Counted from the first letter of the stretch, positions 1 through 34,044 are shown. The stretch: DNA of 64,000 nucleotides from Lamellibrachia columna (GCA_963662155.1 OY759261.1:34363522-34427521), one strand, 5' to 3'. Notes: generated by a model from the sequence alone, not told the origin. Translations and numbers: made by a program.

Positions 1-1240
1 AAACCTCATATATAAACCTACTGCGGAGGGCCAACAACCCGCCAAGTTAAAAACCATGTTTTGGAAACGATACGTGCAAATTCACCAGCTCGTTCTGGTT
101 AGGGTTCCCCTAAGCAACCTGACTGGAAAACCATTGAAAACGAAAATCTGGGGTGGAAGACATAGATGAAGCAAACAGTTGGGCAAAGAACTGGAGAAGG
201 AGCACTGCAGCCCTATGGGTCATGGGGCCCGAGAGGATAGGAAATATACTAGATAATGGAACGGATGTGTCATTCTCTCGCAAGTCATGATTGCGGGTCG
301 ACCATCATTGTCAATTTGTAAATAATTGCACTGGCTTCCTGCCCGTTGTCGCATTTTGTTTAACATATGTAGAATTAACTATCAAACACTTTCATCCAAG
401 AAACCCGCACATTTACAGTCACTGCCTACACCTACAGAACAGCCCAGACAGCTTCCATCATCTAGTTCTAATCAGTGTTAAGACAAACTTCGGCCTATAG
501 CTGCCTCAGTTGCCGCACTAACTCTGTGGAAGACACTCCCTATTAGCTTTAAATCAGCAGGAACAATAGAAACATTTTGCCGTCAAACAAAAGCCCGCCA
601 ACTGTTTACGACTGCAATTGTTAAACCGACTAGAAACGATCTAACCTGTTTGTTTTGGTGCGCTGTTGAGTCTGAGTTTACCGAGGATTTTAGCGCAAAA
701 CAATGCTTTTATTGAGTTATAATTATAATAAAGTTATATCCCACTGGTATTAATATAGGATATGGGACAGATAAAAGAAACAAGCGAAGACGTGATCAGA
801 GTTCCAGAGTCATTTGTTTACCCGCTGTGAAACCAACTAGTTTGAGCTGCTACAAATATCTTGCTGTAAGGAATCGCAGGAATTTGGGTTGATATGCATA
901 CCGCCACATTTATGTGCAATTGCATCCTCTTGTGTGGCTGACCGCGTGAACCTTGTGATATCGAATGCTGCTATCGTTTAAAGATTGGTGATACGTCTTG
1001 GCTTTTGTATTCATACTGATGATCCGGCGAAGCAATATTGGCGCGCTGGCAAGACAATGGCGTAATTCTTGCCGACAGTGAGAGAGAGAGAGCACTTATT
1101 TCAGTCACGTTGTAGGAAAAAGAGAGTTTTGTTACGGTGTCTTAGGATATGCTATTGGTTTGATTTAATGAAAAGAGGGACATTCCATACGTTAAATGGA
1201 AACTATGTGTGATGGGCATTCGATGCGTACCAAATATGAC
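1..1240. repeat. Copy A of a ~1.2-kb duplicated segment
   Basis: This stretch matches 26500-27790 in the same orientation, with many substitutions and small indels. Shared landmarks include the stretch after the LINE relic (TTGAGCTGCTA near 841 and 27379), the run TGTAAGGAATCGCAGGAATTT, and the block beginning AATTCTTGCCGACAGTGA. Because non-LINE flanking sequence is shared, this is either a segmental duplication or one repeat family that carries a LINE 3' end. The left boundary lies outside the window. Confidence 0.75.
315..715 (+). pseudogene. Decayed 3' end of a LINE reverse transcriptase (CR1/L2-like)
   Basis: Read across frames, the plus strand gives HWLPARCRILFN, then a weak copy of the serine-rich segment, then a TLW(N)SLP-like stretch and a terminal FSAKQCFY. 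These are the landmarks of the C-terminal tail of many invertebrate LINE reverse transcriptases (LHWLPVRYRI...FSVAAPTLWNSLP...). Several stops and frameshifts interrupt it, so it is not coding. The same relic lies at 26800-27240. The family assignment uses only these short motifs. Confidence 0.65.
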
Positions 1241-2470
1241 CGCCTTGGTTGAGGATATCCCCGAAATTGCGCCTGGTACATGGGCGATTTATTGCTTTTA
1301 TGGAATTCATGCATGAAGTCTGACATACCCGTTCTGCAAATGTTCTAAAAGAAACTAAATATTAATATCATTGAGAAAAAACAATGATGTTCAATGAAAA
1401 ATACATTAAATATTATGTTATGACAAGAAGTCAAAATGCTCTAAAGTAATATTTCAATGTATACAGGGCGTTCACCCGAAATCAAGTAAGCAGATCCCAC
1501 CTCTTGTTATTGATACAATCGCTGAAAAGGTGTATGTCCGACTTGTGCTTGCTTTTGCTTCCTGATTAATTGCGTGTATTTCGGGTATATCCTCCCTTCT
1601 GATGTTGTCAGTGCATTAATGCTACTTCTTCTTCTTCCATTTGCTCCCTTGCGGGGTGGGGTCCATGTCACTTGCTAGCTTCTTCCACTTTCGTCGTTAA
1701 CTCTCTCAAGCTTCCTCTGTCTTCTGTGATGGTCTTCCACTCTTGGCCGTTCGTATCTGCCCTTAGCCGTTCCTACCTGCTTTAGTGCTACTATGTCTTA
1801 GTAATCACATGAAGATGTTAATGAAGGTAAAATCAGCTTTCACAAACATCATACCAAGTTGTTGCCCAGAACCTCAGGCCACCACGACAGAATATTCCCA
1901 CGCTGTGCTACCCTGGTGCGACATTTGTGCATGGACATGGTTGCATGGCCATACCGTGACAACATATAAACGCTCCTCCCACGACGTACGACTCGCACGC
2001 GTCAACTAGGCGAATACAGTGATGACTTGTGTGAAGCTACAAATTGAATCAGACCATTGTAGAAGCAATCTGGAATGATCAGTGATTCAAGCTAGTTACC
2101 CTATATAGTGGGTCACGAAGAACAACATTGAGCACCCTAAAATATATTGCTCAGGTAAGAAATGTTGTTTGGATTACCATATTACTTTAGTCTCTAGTAA
2201 TATTGTCACTAAAACCAATTTGTTTGATGTCATATTAGAAAACATCAGTTCGAATTTATCAGTTCCATTTCCTGCAACCGTGACAATATAAGTTATCTCC
2301 AAGATGGCAAACCAATAAGCAACACAAATGGGAAGGTTGTGGATACAACCACTAAAAACAATCATTAAACCCAAATACGTTTACATGTTCCATTTTGCAA
2401 GCATATAATAGCTAATCAAGCACATCAGCAAGTGAAAGGAGCATTCTGAAAGGAAATGCATTTAGCACAT
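1241..2470. other. Intergenic, no gene seen
   Basis: I see no convincing exon here. The pyrimidine-rich block at about 1620-1790 (TTCTTCTTCTTCCATTTGC and following) looks like the terminal part of an interspersed repeat, but no coding motif supports a class. The rest is ordinary AT-rich DNA downstream of the minus-strand gene that ends at 2477. Confidence 0.4.
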
Positions 2471-2476
2471 TCCTAA

Positions 2477-23188
<20,712 letters not shown>

Positions 23189-23337
23189 ATTCGCTTTTCT
23201 CTTGCACTGCGGACTGGCGTACGATTCCGTGGCACACCGAACGATGTATTTTCACAACTGATGTTCGGAGCGATTTCAAGCGAAACACATGCGTGAAATA
23301 ATTAGTATGTTAAATGGAATGAACTGAAGTGGCGCTT

Positions 23338-23462
23338 CATGTATAATGAGATGAGTAAACAATGCGCGCGCGAGCGAACGAGCGAGGGAACGAGTGTGTG
23401 TGTGTTTGCGTGCGTGCGTGCGTGCGTGAGTGCGTGCGTGCGTGCGTGCGTGCGTGCGTGTC
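23338..23462. repeat. (CGAG)n and (TGCG)n microsatellite near the gene start
   Basis: GCGCGCGAGCGAACGAGCGA followed by (TG)n and (CGTG)n, about 200 bp upstream of the signal-peptide exon. Open frames here (RTHARTHA repeats) are by-products. Confidence 0.9.
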
Positions 23463-24239
23463 TGATTTCCAGTAACTTGATAATGAATAGGGCAAGATCG
23501 TGAAATGTTGCGTTTACCCGTATCCATGGATTGAACATCCTCTGACTTCACTCATGTATAACATGGTTGTGCGTGTGAAGCGGGTGCAAATTTGTGATTT
23601 TATTAATTGTCACACAATATAATATAGCTAGGGGGGAATAAGAATCAGCTAAATCTAGGTTTACTTCATTTTTCTCAAATGTTGAAGCAGTGCCAAATCG
23701 AAATATGTGACTTATTATTTACCGTCGTTCATGTCATGATTTGTCTACATGTTGAATATTACTCGCGATTGAGGAATGCTAAATTAGACTAATTTCACTA
23801 CTGGAGACAGCAGTTCCGGTGAAAGATTAGTATATAGCCCTCATATTGCATGAATGAGCACAAACTCATTGGAGCCGATGCTATATCTAATGTATGCCGA
23901 TGTTGTGTAGCAACTTGATTGACCAAGTTTTGCTTTGTCCTGGTCTTGTCACTATAAACCGATCTTCTGTATCGCACTAATGTAAATTTTGAGGGGATTT
24001 ATCGTGTTAACTAAATCTTTTAACGTTACTTTTTAAGTGCTCTATATTTTTAGATGTGTTATAATTCCATCATACGGCAGCCATTGTTTTGTTGCTTTGA
24101 ATCCAGTAGTTTCTTTTCATTATTTCCACAGTACAAAAGTCTCACATATACACCCTCACGATCGGCGCACGACTCACTCTTGCTAATTTCGCTCATTTTT
24201 CGTAAATTATTCAAACTGATGGATCTATTAAATAGGTAA

Positions 24240-24470
24240 ACAGTAAGCGGGGTCAATACCATTGGGACGTGGGCGTGACCCATCATCTTCCCGATCACGT
24301 GAGAGGGGGACGAGATTTACTCTGTTGAAAAGTTAGTCGGTTGTCGAGTAAATGCTTGAATACGCTTTTACTATTTCAAATGTTACCCTGATAATTTCAC
24401 CAACAATGCATAACAAAGTTGCACAAACGAGCTACCATATCGGTGTGGATACTAGGTAGGCTTGGTTAGC
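24240..24470. repeat. Interspersed repeat shared with the galaxin intron
   Basis: GGGTCAAT-CC-ATGGGCGTGAC, CCGATCACGTGA and GGATACTAGGTAG landmarks recur at about 57390-57665, in the intron of the galaxin-like gene, in the same order and orientation. Confidence 0.55.
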
Positions 24471-24904
24471 CGAAACATGAATTTGAAGTGAAATTAGCAA
24501 AAAATCTAATTGATTAAGCAGTTTTAAACATGTAACGTTTAAAACTGTGGATCGAATCATCAGTTGACCATAATTAAAGCAATAATGCTAAGTGACGTTT
24601 TGCGTAGTGCACAGCTGCGATAAGAGTAGTGAAGTCACACATAGGTTTGCAGAACAGTCAGCAATAAATAATGCACTAACACTTTAAAGAATACAACACA
24701 TAATGTTTAATGTTTACAGTTTATCTGACTATATGCCGTGTTGTGTGTTTATCGCCATACTCGTAAACTGTATCGCACCTCCAAGTGTACCCATTATTTC
24801 CCCCACCAAACAGAAATCCATGCATGTTGCCTGATGTAGAGGGTAAATGTCGTTAGGTAGAATTATTTTTTCAGCCTGTCTCGACTGTTGAGGAATTATA
24901 AATT

Positions 24905-25060
24905 CACAGCCATGGCTTTGGGTCCAGGCACGGTCGTGGCTTTGGGTCCAGGCACGGCCGGATCGGTGGCCTACTTTCCGGGCCGGGCCAGGTCTCGACT
25001 AAATTAAATGGCCGGGCTGTGCAAAATTAACACATCGGGCTTGGTCCGGGTATGGGATTA
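24905..25060. repeat. GC-rich repeat (GGGTCCAGGCACGG)
   Basis: Two adjacent copies of CATGGCTTTGGGTCCAGGCACGG, then GGCCGGGCC-rich sequence that stands out from the AT-rich surroundings. Probably a transposon end; class unknown. Confidence 0.5.
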
Positions 25061-25199
25061 CTTCAGTGGACCTGGACCTAAAAAGACATGTTATTTTGTT
25101 ATACAAATGGGAGAACCCGTATATATACACATACATACACATAATTATAATACTAATAATAACAGCGTAACGTAGCAGCATAACAAGTTATCTGTTTAA

Positions 25200-26480
25200 T
25201 TAGTTTAAACTTTTAGATTGATCATTTGGTCTCTCATTCAAGGGTACATTCCGTTCAAGTGGGGTGTCTTCCAGTCTCAAACAAAGAGAATTATCAGGCA
25301 GGTGAGTCAATTGGCCAACCTCTCTTCTCATGCGACACGATGTTGTGCATCCTATGGGATAAGAGATGGTAGTTGATAGAAATATCTAATTTGGGATAAT
25401 TTTATTTTATTCACAATAACTTCTCAGTCCGGCGTAAGGGACCGGCTTTCATACTCCTCCGTAAGATGTATAGGCCTATCCATTGATGTTATAAGAAGAT
25501 TTATAAGGATGGATGTTTTTATTTTACGGTGACAAAGTCGACTATAGATATATATTTGTATTTTCGGAACTTTTCTTAATGTTTGATATGTCAATATTAT
25601 TATTATGTAACTGAAAATAATTTCTGAGTCCGGGCCCGGATGTCTTACTGCGGTCAGCGTACGGCGGCCCCGCCCGCATCCGGCTTTCATACTGGTTTTG
25701 GGGTCCGGCGTCCGTGTTCGTGTCCGGCTTTCATACTGGTGTCCGGGTCCGGCGTCCGCGTTTGGGTCCGGCTTTCGTACATCACCAATTTAAGTTGCTC
25801 TCCTCTTTTGGACGAATAAAGAGGTTAAGATGATATCAAGTGAGGGTTTTTAATAAATTATTGAATTGGTATGAAATTTAAATTTAATATAAAATAGATG
25901 TGACACGTGATGTGTAAAGGATCAGTGCCGATTTGACATCTGAAAATACATACAAATTATAGACTATCGATAAACCAATGGATCCCTTGTTCATTTACCT
26001 TGTTAAATATTCTTGTTAAATATTGTTCAATCGAAAATAATCACAGTGTGCTCTCATGAATTCAGTTTTTGAGGAATTGATGAGGAGTCAGATTTTCCCA
26101 CACGTTTTTCTCAGCCCATGTTTTGTTTAATGTTCACTACACTAGTACCCCAAGCTTTGGTTGTGGCACCGTGGCTGCAATGTATACAAACTAACTGAAC
26201 GATGTGTGTTTTTAAAGTTTACGATATCACATGTTTACGGATGCAAACAAGGACGCCACCGGTTTGCCACTGTAACGCTACAATGTAGCTGGCGTGACTA
26301 ACACAACTTCGATGCAGTATCCTAAAAAACATGACGTTGACATTAACTACAACACACCATTTACAATATGCACAGACTAATTTGTGTCAACCACAATCAG
26401 CCAAGTGCATTCGATTACATAATTGTCCCTGCAGAAAGGTTAGTAATAGAGTAATTGCATCGGACTACTCAAAACGTTTT
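25200..26480. other. Intergenic with a small 44-bp GC-rich repeat
   Basis: At about 25680-25780 a 44-bp unit starting CGGCTTTCATACTGG and containing GGGTCCGGCGTCCG repeats about 2.3 times, with a related CCGGCTTTCATACT at 25442. No gene is seen in the rest. Confidence 0.55.
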
Positions 26481-26499
26481 TTGTTTTGTGGGTGCCAGT

Positions 26500-27790
26500 A
26501 AACACCGACAAACACTCTAATCTGAATCTACAGCGGAGGCGATAAGTGCAACTTCATCAGCTCGTGTTGGTTAGGATCGCCCCAAAGCAACCTGGCGGAA
26601 AACCGTTGAAAAAGAAAGACAACATCTAGGGTGGAAGTCGTAGACCGAAGCCAAGCAGGTCGCCAAAGCAGGACGTTATGTAGAAGAAGCATTGCAGTCT
26701 TATGGGCCTTGGAGACCGAAGAAGATAGGAAAGATACGAAATATTAGAACTGCAGTGTCATTCTCCTGCAAATCATGAATGCGGGTCGATCATCAGTGCC
26801 AATTCGTAAATCAATGCACTGGCGTCCTGTCTGATATCGCATTGTGTTTAAGATCTGTATATTTACCTATCAAGCACGTTCGTCCAAGCAACCAGCATGT
26901 TTTCATTCACTGCTCACACATGCCGTACGGCCCATGCAGCGTCTATCGTCTAGTTATAATCCATCTTCCGCTCCCAGTGTTAAGACAAACGTCCGTACTA
27001 GATATTGCTCAGTTGCCGCACAAACTCTGGTAAATCGGCAGAAAGTATAGTAACATTTCACTGTCAACTAAAAACTCACCTGAATAAACTCGCTCATCCT
27101 TAATTGCTCCTCCGCGAGTCGATCCAACTGTTTACGACTGGAATTGTTAAACCGGCTAGAAACGGTCTAGTTATTTTGCTTTGGTGCGCTGAACTTGGGC
27201 TTCCCAATGATTTCAGCGCAATATATGCCTTTGTATTGAATTATACAGTAAATAATCTGACACTGGTATGAATATAGGATAATGAATAGATAAGGCAAAC
27301 TAAGATGTGGTCAGAGTTCCACGGAGAAAAAGCGTCACCTATGTTGGTTAGTTGTATACCCGCAGTGAAACCAAACAGCTTGAGCTGCTAACACTATCTT
27401 GCTGTAAGGAATCGCAGGAATTTCGGTTGCTATGCATACCACAACACGTATGTGCAAGTGTTAACAGTTATGTGGCTGACTGCGTGAACGTTGTGATATC
27501 GATTGCTATTATCACATAATGATTACTGACAAGTGTTGGTTTTAGTATTATTGATGATACAGTGTTACAATATTTGCCCACAATCAAGAAAGTAGCATAA
27601 TTCTTGCCGACAGTGAACGATATCACGAACGTGCACTATGCGCCTACAGATCGAACCAACGAGAGCACTTGTTCCACTCACGTGGTAGCAACAAGAACCT
27701 TTTGATTACGGTGTTTTAGGAGATGCCATTGGTACGATTTTATGAACAAAGGGACATTCCATACCTTAAAGGAAAGTAAATATTTAGTGA
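26500..27790. repeat. Copy B of the ~1.2-kb duplicated segment
   Basis: Collinear with 1-1240, including the decayed LINE RT tail (26800-27240) and the shared flank. Divergence is high, so the duplication is old. An extra tract near 27600-27660 is not in copy A. Confidence 0.75.
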
Positions 27791-27799
27791 ACAGTTATT

Positions 27800-28740
27800 G
27801 ACGAGATCTGAGTACTTGGCGGGTGGGAGTTTCTGGAAATATGGTGATTTGATGTGGATTAACCTAAAGGTCAAACGTTAACATCCACGGGACACCTCTA
27901 AACATTTTCAGATCAAGTTTTAATGGAACTATTTCTAATCATAATTATAGCGATTGTGTGAAATGAGAACATCTGATTGTCCAAAATTCGAATGTTATGG
28001 GAAATCCTAATAAACCTGCATATAAATAAATACATATGTACATATACACACATCCTGCGACATACCATCTTTCCAAAAAATCAGAATATTTTTTTTTCCC
28101 GCAACTCATTTCAAGCAATGCTCAGGTGTGGAATATGACTGGCCGTCGTTGCCACGTGGTGACTGAAGTGTGAACAACACGGCGGCCTGCGCTATTCAGT
28201 AGCCACCTTTTAAAGTACTTAGATAATTGGAAAACAGCAAATAGACCGATAGATAGTGTGATCTATTGCGCTCTGTTGAAAATGCCCTTAATAATTTGAA
28301 ACGCTTTGGTAACAGTTTAACTGCGTTGTTTGAAGAAATTTGTGCATCGGAACTAATTTCGTATGCTTTGTTAAAATAGACGATGGTGTGAGAGAAAAAG
28401 GAGAATATAGAAACATATCGTGTCACAATTCCACGCGTAAATCAGCAAAAAATTAAAAAGACAATGCTATGGTAAATGTTATTCCTTTTCAATAAGACTG
28501 ATGTGGGCGGAATGGGGTTGATGCTCTGGTGCTAAAACATAAATATTGCATATGCAGCATTTGGTCCATATGAACGTAATGTAAGCTCGAACACCACAGA
28601 AGAGAATTTTAAGGCAAGTTTAATGAAACCAAATAACATAAATAGAGAAGATAGATGAAGCGGTAGACTATGGTAAGGAAGTTCATTTCTTCGGCGTGCG
28701 TCTGAGGTAGCGAAGGTTAACAGTATTCAATATCACTTCT
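27800..28740. other. No gene seen
   Basis: AT-rich sequence with only short chance frames. Confidence 0.4.
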
Positions 28741-28749
28741 TGACTTGCT

Positions 28750-29340
28750 TGTGCTGTTGTTACATGCATGACATACATTCAGTTTCGTGTTTTCAATCAG
28801 TTTATCATTGCTCCACACTTTTCTGCTGAAATATTACTGTACATGACGGCTGCATCGTTTGCTATACGCAGGCTAATTTCAACATTAAGTACCAAATTAC
28901 GGGTGGCTATGGGCCCTATATACCTGACGCTATCAACAACCTTCAATGTCACGTGGTTAATGTTGATTGAAGGTGGAACAACAACTTACTGCCCCACGAC
29001 ACGTGTCTGTGTGGTGCTAATGCTCAACCCAAATTGTGTTGCTTAAAATTAGGAAACGTATATTGAATTGTGTGTTATGCGGGCGATGTTAGACAGCTCC
29101 CATTCAGATACATTATGTAAATATACACCCTCTGTGAAGGAACTAGTGGTGTACGACAGCACCAGGGATAAGTGTATACCAAAGAGTGTCGGTGCTACGG
29201 CACACCCCTGTGTTATTCCACTACGAATCTTAAGGGGTTTGGAAGTTGCCCTCTCTTAGTAGTTTTCATGGACGAGACCACACTGAGCAGCTTTAGATAA
29301 ATCTCTAAATTGGCCGTGTCTGATTTATAATACTAATACT
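28750..29340 (-). pseudogene. LINE reverse transcriptase fragment
   Basis: On the minus strand from about 29260: FVVE-like lead, then SGITQGCAVAPTLFGIHLSL (motif B region), TEGVYLHN, NIARI, a gap where the FADD motif would be, FGLSIS, PPSINVNHVTLKVVDSVRYI, EISLRIANDA. This order is the palm-to-thumb region of the same LINE family as the fragment at 7640-8330. The catalytic ADD segment is deleted. Frames are broken. Confidence 0.75.
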
Positions 29341-29344
29341 AATA

Positions 29345-30860
29345 ATAATAATAATATAATAATAAAGTTTATTTCAGCAACATCAACAGTAAACATGCAG
29401 ACACAATTGAATTTTAACCATCAGTAATACAAGTTAAACAATTTTGAAATGGGCAAGAAGAAACGTGAAGCTTATGTTGCTTGCCCTATCACTTATAAGT
29501 GACACTAAATAAAACAGTTATAGTCTACAAGTGTAAACTGCATGGCAAAATTCAGTTCTGAGTATATTTGTTATTTTTGTTAAATACAATAATTCATGAA
29601 CAAATATAAGGCAATACAGTTAATTTTTTCACCATAATCGGGTTACTCATTGGTTACATAGCTGTTCAATAATTGAACGGTCGGTATATTTCTTTGTGAA
29701 AAGATAAACACTCTTGGAATGAATTAGTGGGCTGTCAAGGGAATTCCGTAATTGTACACCGTTAATTGATATACACATTGTCGTTTGATTAGTGCGTGCA
29801 TACTTTTGTTTAAATACGCATTTTGTCGGGTCATATAGATAGGGTCATACAAAAAGAAAAGCCTGTGTATGTTGTTTGGCAATGAATTGTAACATGCCGT
29901 ATACATAATTTCAGCAATTTTTAGTTTGACCATATCAGGCAATTTTAGAATGCGGAGATAAAAACTAGGCTAGATGTGTCCAACCCCTGACCACCACATA
30001 TTAACCTTGCCATCTTTTTCTCTAACAAGACTAAGCATTTTAAGTTTGCTGCATATGTATTTCCGCATACTTCAACAAAAAACGCATAATGTAAGGCGAG
30101 GAGAGAGAAAAGCATAGGATACGCATTCCACGTTTGTTAATTAAAAAACTAGTTTTTAAAATAACTACACAACACTTTGAAAATTTAGATTTCAATATAG
30201 AAATGTGCTGTTTCCACGTTAATTTGTCCTGAATCAGTACACCTAAAATTGTGTTGCTTAAATTCTATTAATTGTGACAATGTTTATTTTTTTAGAGAGA
30301 TACTTTTTCAATGCGCTATTTCCAAAAATCATGTAATTTTTCTTTGTTATGCTTAATAATAATCTATTCACTGAAAACCACACATTGAGCTTATCCAGCT
30401 CGGAATTTGTCTTTCGGATAATTTCATTAATGTCATTATTACAATAGAATACGTTCGTGTATTCTGCAAATAAAACAAACTTAAACAGTTTTGAAGCAAT
30501 GAATATATCATTGGCATACATTATAAATATTGTGGTCCTAAGATGGAACCTTGTGGTACATCACAACACACTCTAAGTACCTCAGAATCACAATATTTAT
30601 ACTGAAACAAATTGTGCAATATTTGCTAAATAACTCACAATCCACTTGTATGCTATACCACGAACACATTAGTAATTATATTTAATTGCCAATACGTAAT
30701 GATCAACTGTGTCGAATGCTTTCTTGAGATTTATAGGTACAGCAATATAATATGTATAATTGTCTAGATAATTAGTAATTTATTCAACTAATTATAAAAT
30801 AACTTTAGAGTTTAACATATTAGATCTTAAACCATACTTTGTTTTGCACAAAGCTGCATC
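29345..30860 (-). pseudogene. LINE reverse transcriptase relic with (ATT)n 3' tail
   Basis: The minus strand reads, in order: IDLKKAFDTVDH-like motif A (about 30730), DVPQGSILGP motif B (about 30575), MYANDIF, FKFVLFAEYTNVFY (the F-A-D-D site, here A-E-Y), ELDKLNVWFSVNRLLLSITK, NYMIFGN, then a thumb and tail segment (KLKIAEIMYTACYNSLPNNI, YGIPL). It ends in GCTGAAATAAACTTTATTATTATTA near 29345, a typical CR1/L2-like tail. The D to E/Y change at the catalytic site and many stops show it is dead. Confidence 0.8.
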
Positions 30861-32190
30861 CAATGTCACGGCTCACTTCAGTTGCTATTGTTCGTCGTCG
30901 GAGCGCTCAGGAGAATCTAAAGATGTCGGGTCAGCGAGGGTGAATTTGTCCGCGCTATACTGTTCAGATGGGCGTTATTCCCAGTAAAGTAGCACAGCAT
31001 TCGACATAACAAAAACGTTTTTGGCACGTGTTTGGCGGTAGAATTCGCAAATTTCTTCGTTGACGTGACGGTCCACTTGTTCGTTCTAGCCGAGATGAAT
31101 CGTCGTTTCGAACGCACACGTAAAACCCGAAGAAATCACAATTTATTGCGGAGCACGTGACATCCACGTGGGTGGATATGTACTGCTGTCTCAAGATAAC
31201 ACCCTTATTTCGTGTACACAAAAAGGAGTCATCGTCTTTGATTTCGACTGCAACTAATCCTATTCCACGGTGTCAGAATGTAATGAAAATATAACGCGAA
31301 CAATTTAATAAAAAAAATTAGTAAGTAGTAAGTAAAGATGCCTTCAGTAAAACAATTTTGTTACAAGTACAAAACTTGGTAAAATTAGTTTTTTTTTACA
31401 CACCAATTACTTGAAATATATATTCAAGTATCATAAGGGAGTAACTCTATTATTTACTAGCCGAGTTGGCCGGCGTTGAAGGGAGATTAGGTAGTTGCTG
31501 CAAGAGCCTATGCCTCCTTGCTCTACTCAGTCAAGTTTTAGTTGGGCAATGACAACTTTATGTACAACTGCCGGGTTCACATACTCAACATTTGCATTTG
31601 TTAACAAGCTTGGTCGAGACGTGACAAGCGCGTGTACAAGCGTCTAGCACGCTCTGAGCGACAGAGATGATCGTATTCGCGCTATGCCACGTAGTTGGGC
31701 GTAGGCAGTCCGGCAGGTACGGCTGACGTGTGCGCCCATCCACACCGTGGAGTCGAGCTAATCAGCTAACCGATTCCACAAATTAGATGCGGCCACAGCA
31801 AAAGGTCACTCACTACGCGTGACCGTCTGCGAAGCCGGTACGGTCAATAATGCATGTAAGCGGACCCCAATTGCCGATTCGGATGACGTTGGTTCGTTAT
31901 CTCCGCGAAGAGTTAAAATGATTAAAACAGGGAATCGGTGGCTGCCTCAATTTTCTCGGTCGCATACACAACGTCCAACATGGCGACATTTGCAATTTTA
32001 CGCAAATTGTAAACGGTATGTACGAAATTCCAGGTATATCCACAATTTAAATACACTTCAAGTATTCAAGTACATACTGCTAACAAAAATAATAAATTAC
32101 TCTCCTGCAGTTTGTAACGTCATCTCCCAAGGTGGGGTGATCTAAAACGTTTGTATGTACAATCAATTTGTGCAGTTCAGCCTTAAAATT
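30861..32190. other. No gene seen
   Basis: Mixed sequence with several short frames on both strands but no recognisable motif. The block 31440-31860 may be 3' sequence of the LINE fragment that follows at 32196, which I cannot show. Confidence 0.35.
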
Positions 32191-32195
32191 GACGT

Positions 32196-32660
32196 TTACG
32201 GTGACTTAATAACGTCGAGTGCGGCTTTCTGAAATGCTTCTGCCGTTGGTGCCGTGACTACTTCCTGGGAGGGGGAATGCCACATTGGGATAGAGTGAAC
32301 ATGAGTGCTGGTAGATGATGCAGGAGGCTGGTAGTGTTCGGAGGTTATACTCGTGGTGGCGTTTAATGCGAGCATCTGCAGTGATAATGATGACAGGCAA
32401 ACTGATGCGAAATTGTCCATGGTGAATCTTACAAAACAGAGTGGCATGTCTGATGCAACGTCTAGTATGCAATGTATCCTACGTGAGGTTAGCGCACATG
32501 GCAGTGGCACTTGAAGTTCTCCGATAGTCACCAGTGACAAAACGAGCTGCGGACGCTGAACTTGTTCAACTTTCTGAATGTCTGTCTTGGTGTGGGGTGA
32601 CCAGGCGCAAGTAGCATACTCAAACATACACTTACGTAAACATACGTACACATACGTACA
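32196..32660 (-). pseudogene. LINE reverse transcriptase C-terminal fragment (Jockey/CR1-like)
   Basis: The minus strand reads LEYA(T)CAWSPHTKTDIQKVEQVQR near 32620, then in a second frame HTRRCIRHATLFCKIHHG and LRTLPAS, then in the first frame VVTAPTAEAFQKAALDVI before the stop at 32196. These are the thumb and tail motifs (Y..WSP.....I..LE.VQRRAAR; F...L) of many LINEs. At least two frameshifts. It ends at the normal C-terminus, so this is a 5'-truncated copy. Confidence 0.85.
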
Positions 32661-33680
32661 CATACGTAAACTACAATAAATTGGAAAATAAGGAGGAAAA
32701 ACCGAGTGTCTGGACAACTTGCCCTATCAGGACAACGTCTAACATCACAGTGGCTAATGACAGACACGATGGCATGTACCCTGTGTATACCATGACGATT
32801 GGAAATCCGCCATCCAAACACTGGATCTAGTGGCACCGGTGAATCAAATGACGCCAATATATCAGTTCTAGGTGCGAACGACAGAGGGTTATTAATGTAC
32901 ACTGATTTATAATTACTTGACAACTGATTCGGTCTTGCTTTTTAATGTCAACCTGCTCCAGCAGGACTGTCAATTTGTCCCCAGCGTGGGTGCGAATCTT
33001 GGGTAATTAATTTAACAAATTATTTATAGCTCTCCTTTTAATTGCATTTTATTTGTTATTATCTTGAAAGAAAATATATATGTTCCTACTTAAGTTATGT
33101 CGTTACCCAATTACTGATATTACAACAACACGGCGATTAAAACTTAACGGCGTTATACAGTATTGTATTCTGTTGAGACACATACCGTATGATGAATAGC
33201 CACTGTTTGTATGGAACTCTACTATGTTTACGACGGCCCTGTTGTGTTTTTATGCAGGCGAGTGCACACAACCGTCGTGTCATCGTAAATTGACCTTTCG
33301 CTGTGGCACTGCACACCGTTTGGTGACTATCGATCCTTCGTTGTGTTGTTCTGCTAATCACTGTCATTGCAACAACCGAACATCACTTGTGATAACACGT
33401 ATGTATTGTAATCAAGAATATCATCCTGTAACGGATATTGTTTGCATTAAAATTGAAGCGCCCGTGGCGGATAGGTATACAACTATTAATCTCGGAAGAC
33501 CCCATAGTGATTATTTGCAATAATATGACCCATAGATTATGACTGTCTACTTGTCTCCTAATGGTGAGCTCCGGCGCACTGTTTCGCACCAAGTTTTCCT
33601 CTCTGTTAACAATGGTGATATAACTTTCACCTAAAATAATCGCGCACCCAGGTCATGGCCTCTAGCAACTAAATTGCCAC
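32660..33680. other. Intergenic; one unrecognised cysteine-rich frame
   Basis: A plus-strand frame of 99 codons at 33224-33523 has nine cysteines (RCGTAHRL, SLCCSANHCHC) but no visible splice context and no family I recognise. On the minus strand the same place reads QCHSERSIYDDTTVVCTRLH, faintly like a decayed galaxin repeat. Neither is called as a gene. Confidence 0.3.
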
Positions 33681-33689
33681 GTGTCCTAT

Positions 33690-33990
33690 CTGTTAGCATT
33701 GCTGAGTCACTTTTCGGGGGAAGGTTGTCTTATTGTTCATTTTAAAAATCCACCCTCAACTAATTTCGCCCATAGCCAATCCGGTTCGTTGATGTCCAAA
33801 CATGAAGTGTGGAAATAAATTAAGTAACATGCGATTTTGATTTAATAAAAAACTGCATATGTTTTGTTAAAATCATCGAAAGAGTTGACTTTGGTCGGTA
33901 AATTTGGTAACTTCAGTACGGAGCCTTCGTTGTCGATGACGCGACTTTCACGAAGGCAGGCAGAGTCAACAAACAGTGAAATACGTGAGT
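33690..33990. repeat. Segment related to the galaxin intron at 57210-57360
   Basis: GGTTCGTTGATGTCCAAACATG and the following AAATAAATTAAGTAACAT and TAAAAAACTGC landmarks recur at about 57250-57345 in the same order, with GGTTCGTTTATGTCCAAACATG there. A diverged duplicate of galaxin-locus intron DNA or a shared interspersed repeat. Confidence 0.55.
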
Positions 33991-34044
33991 AGTAGGTAAG
34001 GGGTTTATGATGAGCAAGAGAGGAGGTTACTAAAAATAGACATT

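Noticed and set aside
28768..29259. Two plus-strand frames of 92 and 63 codons
   Set aside because: The minus strand here reads reverse-transcriptase motifs; the plus frames are shadows.
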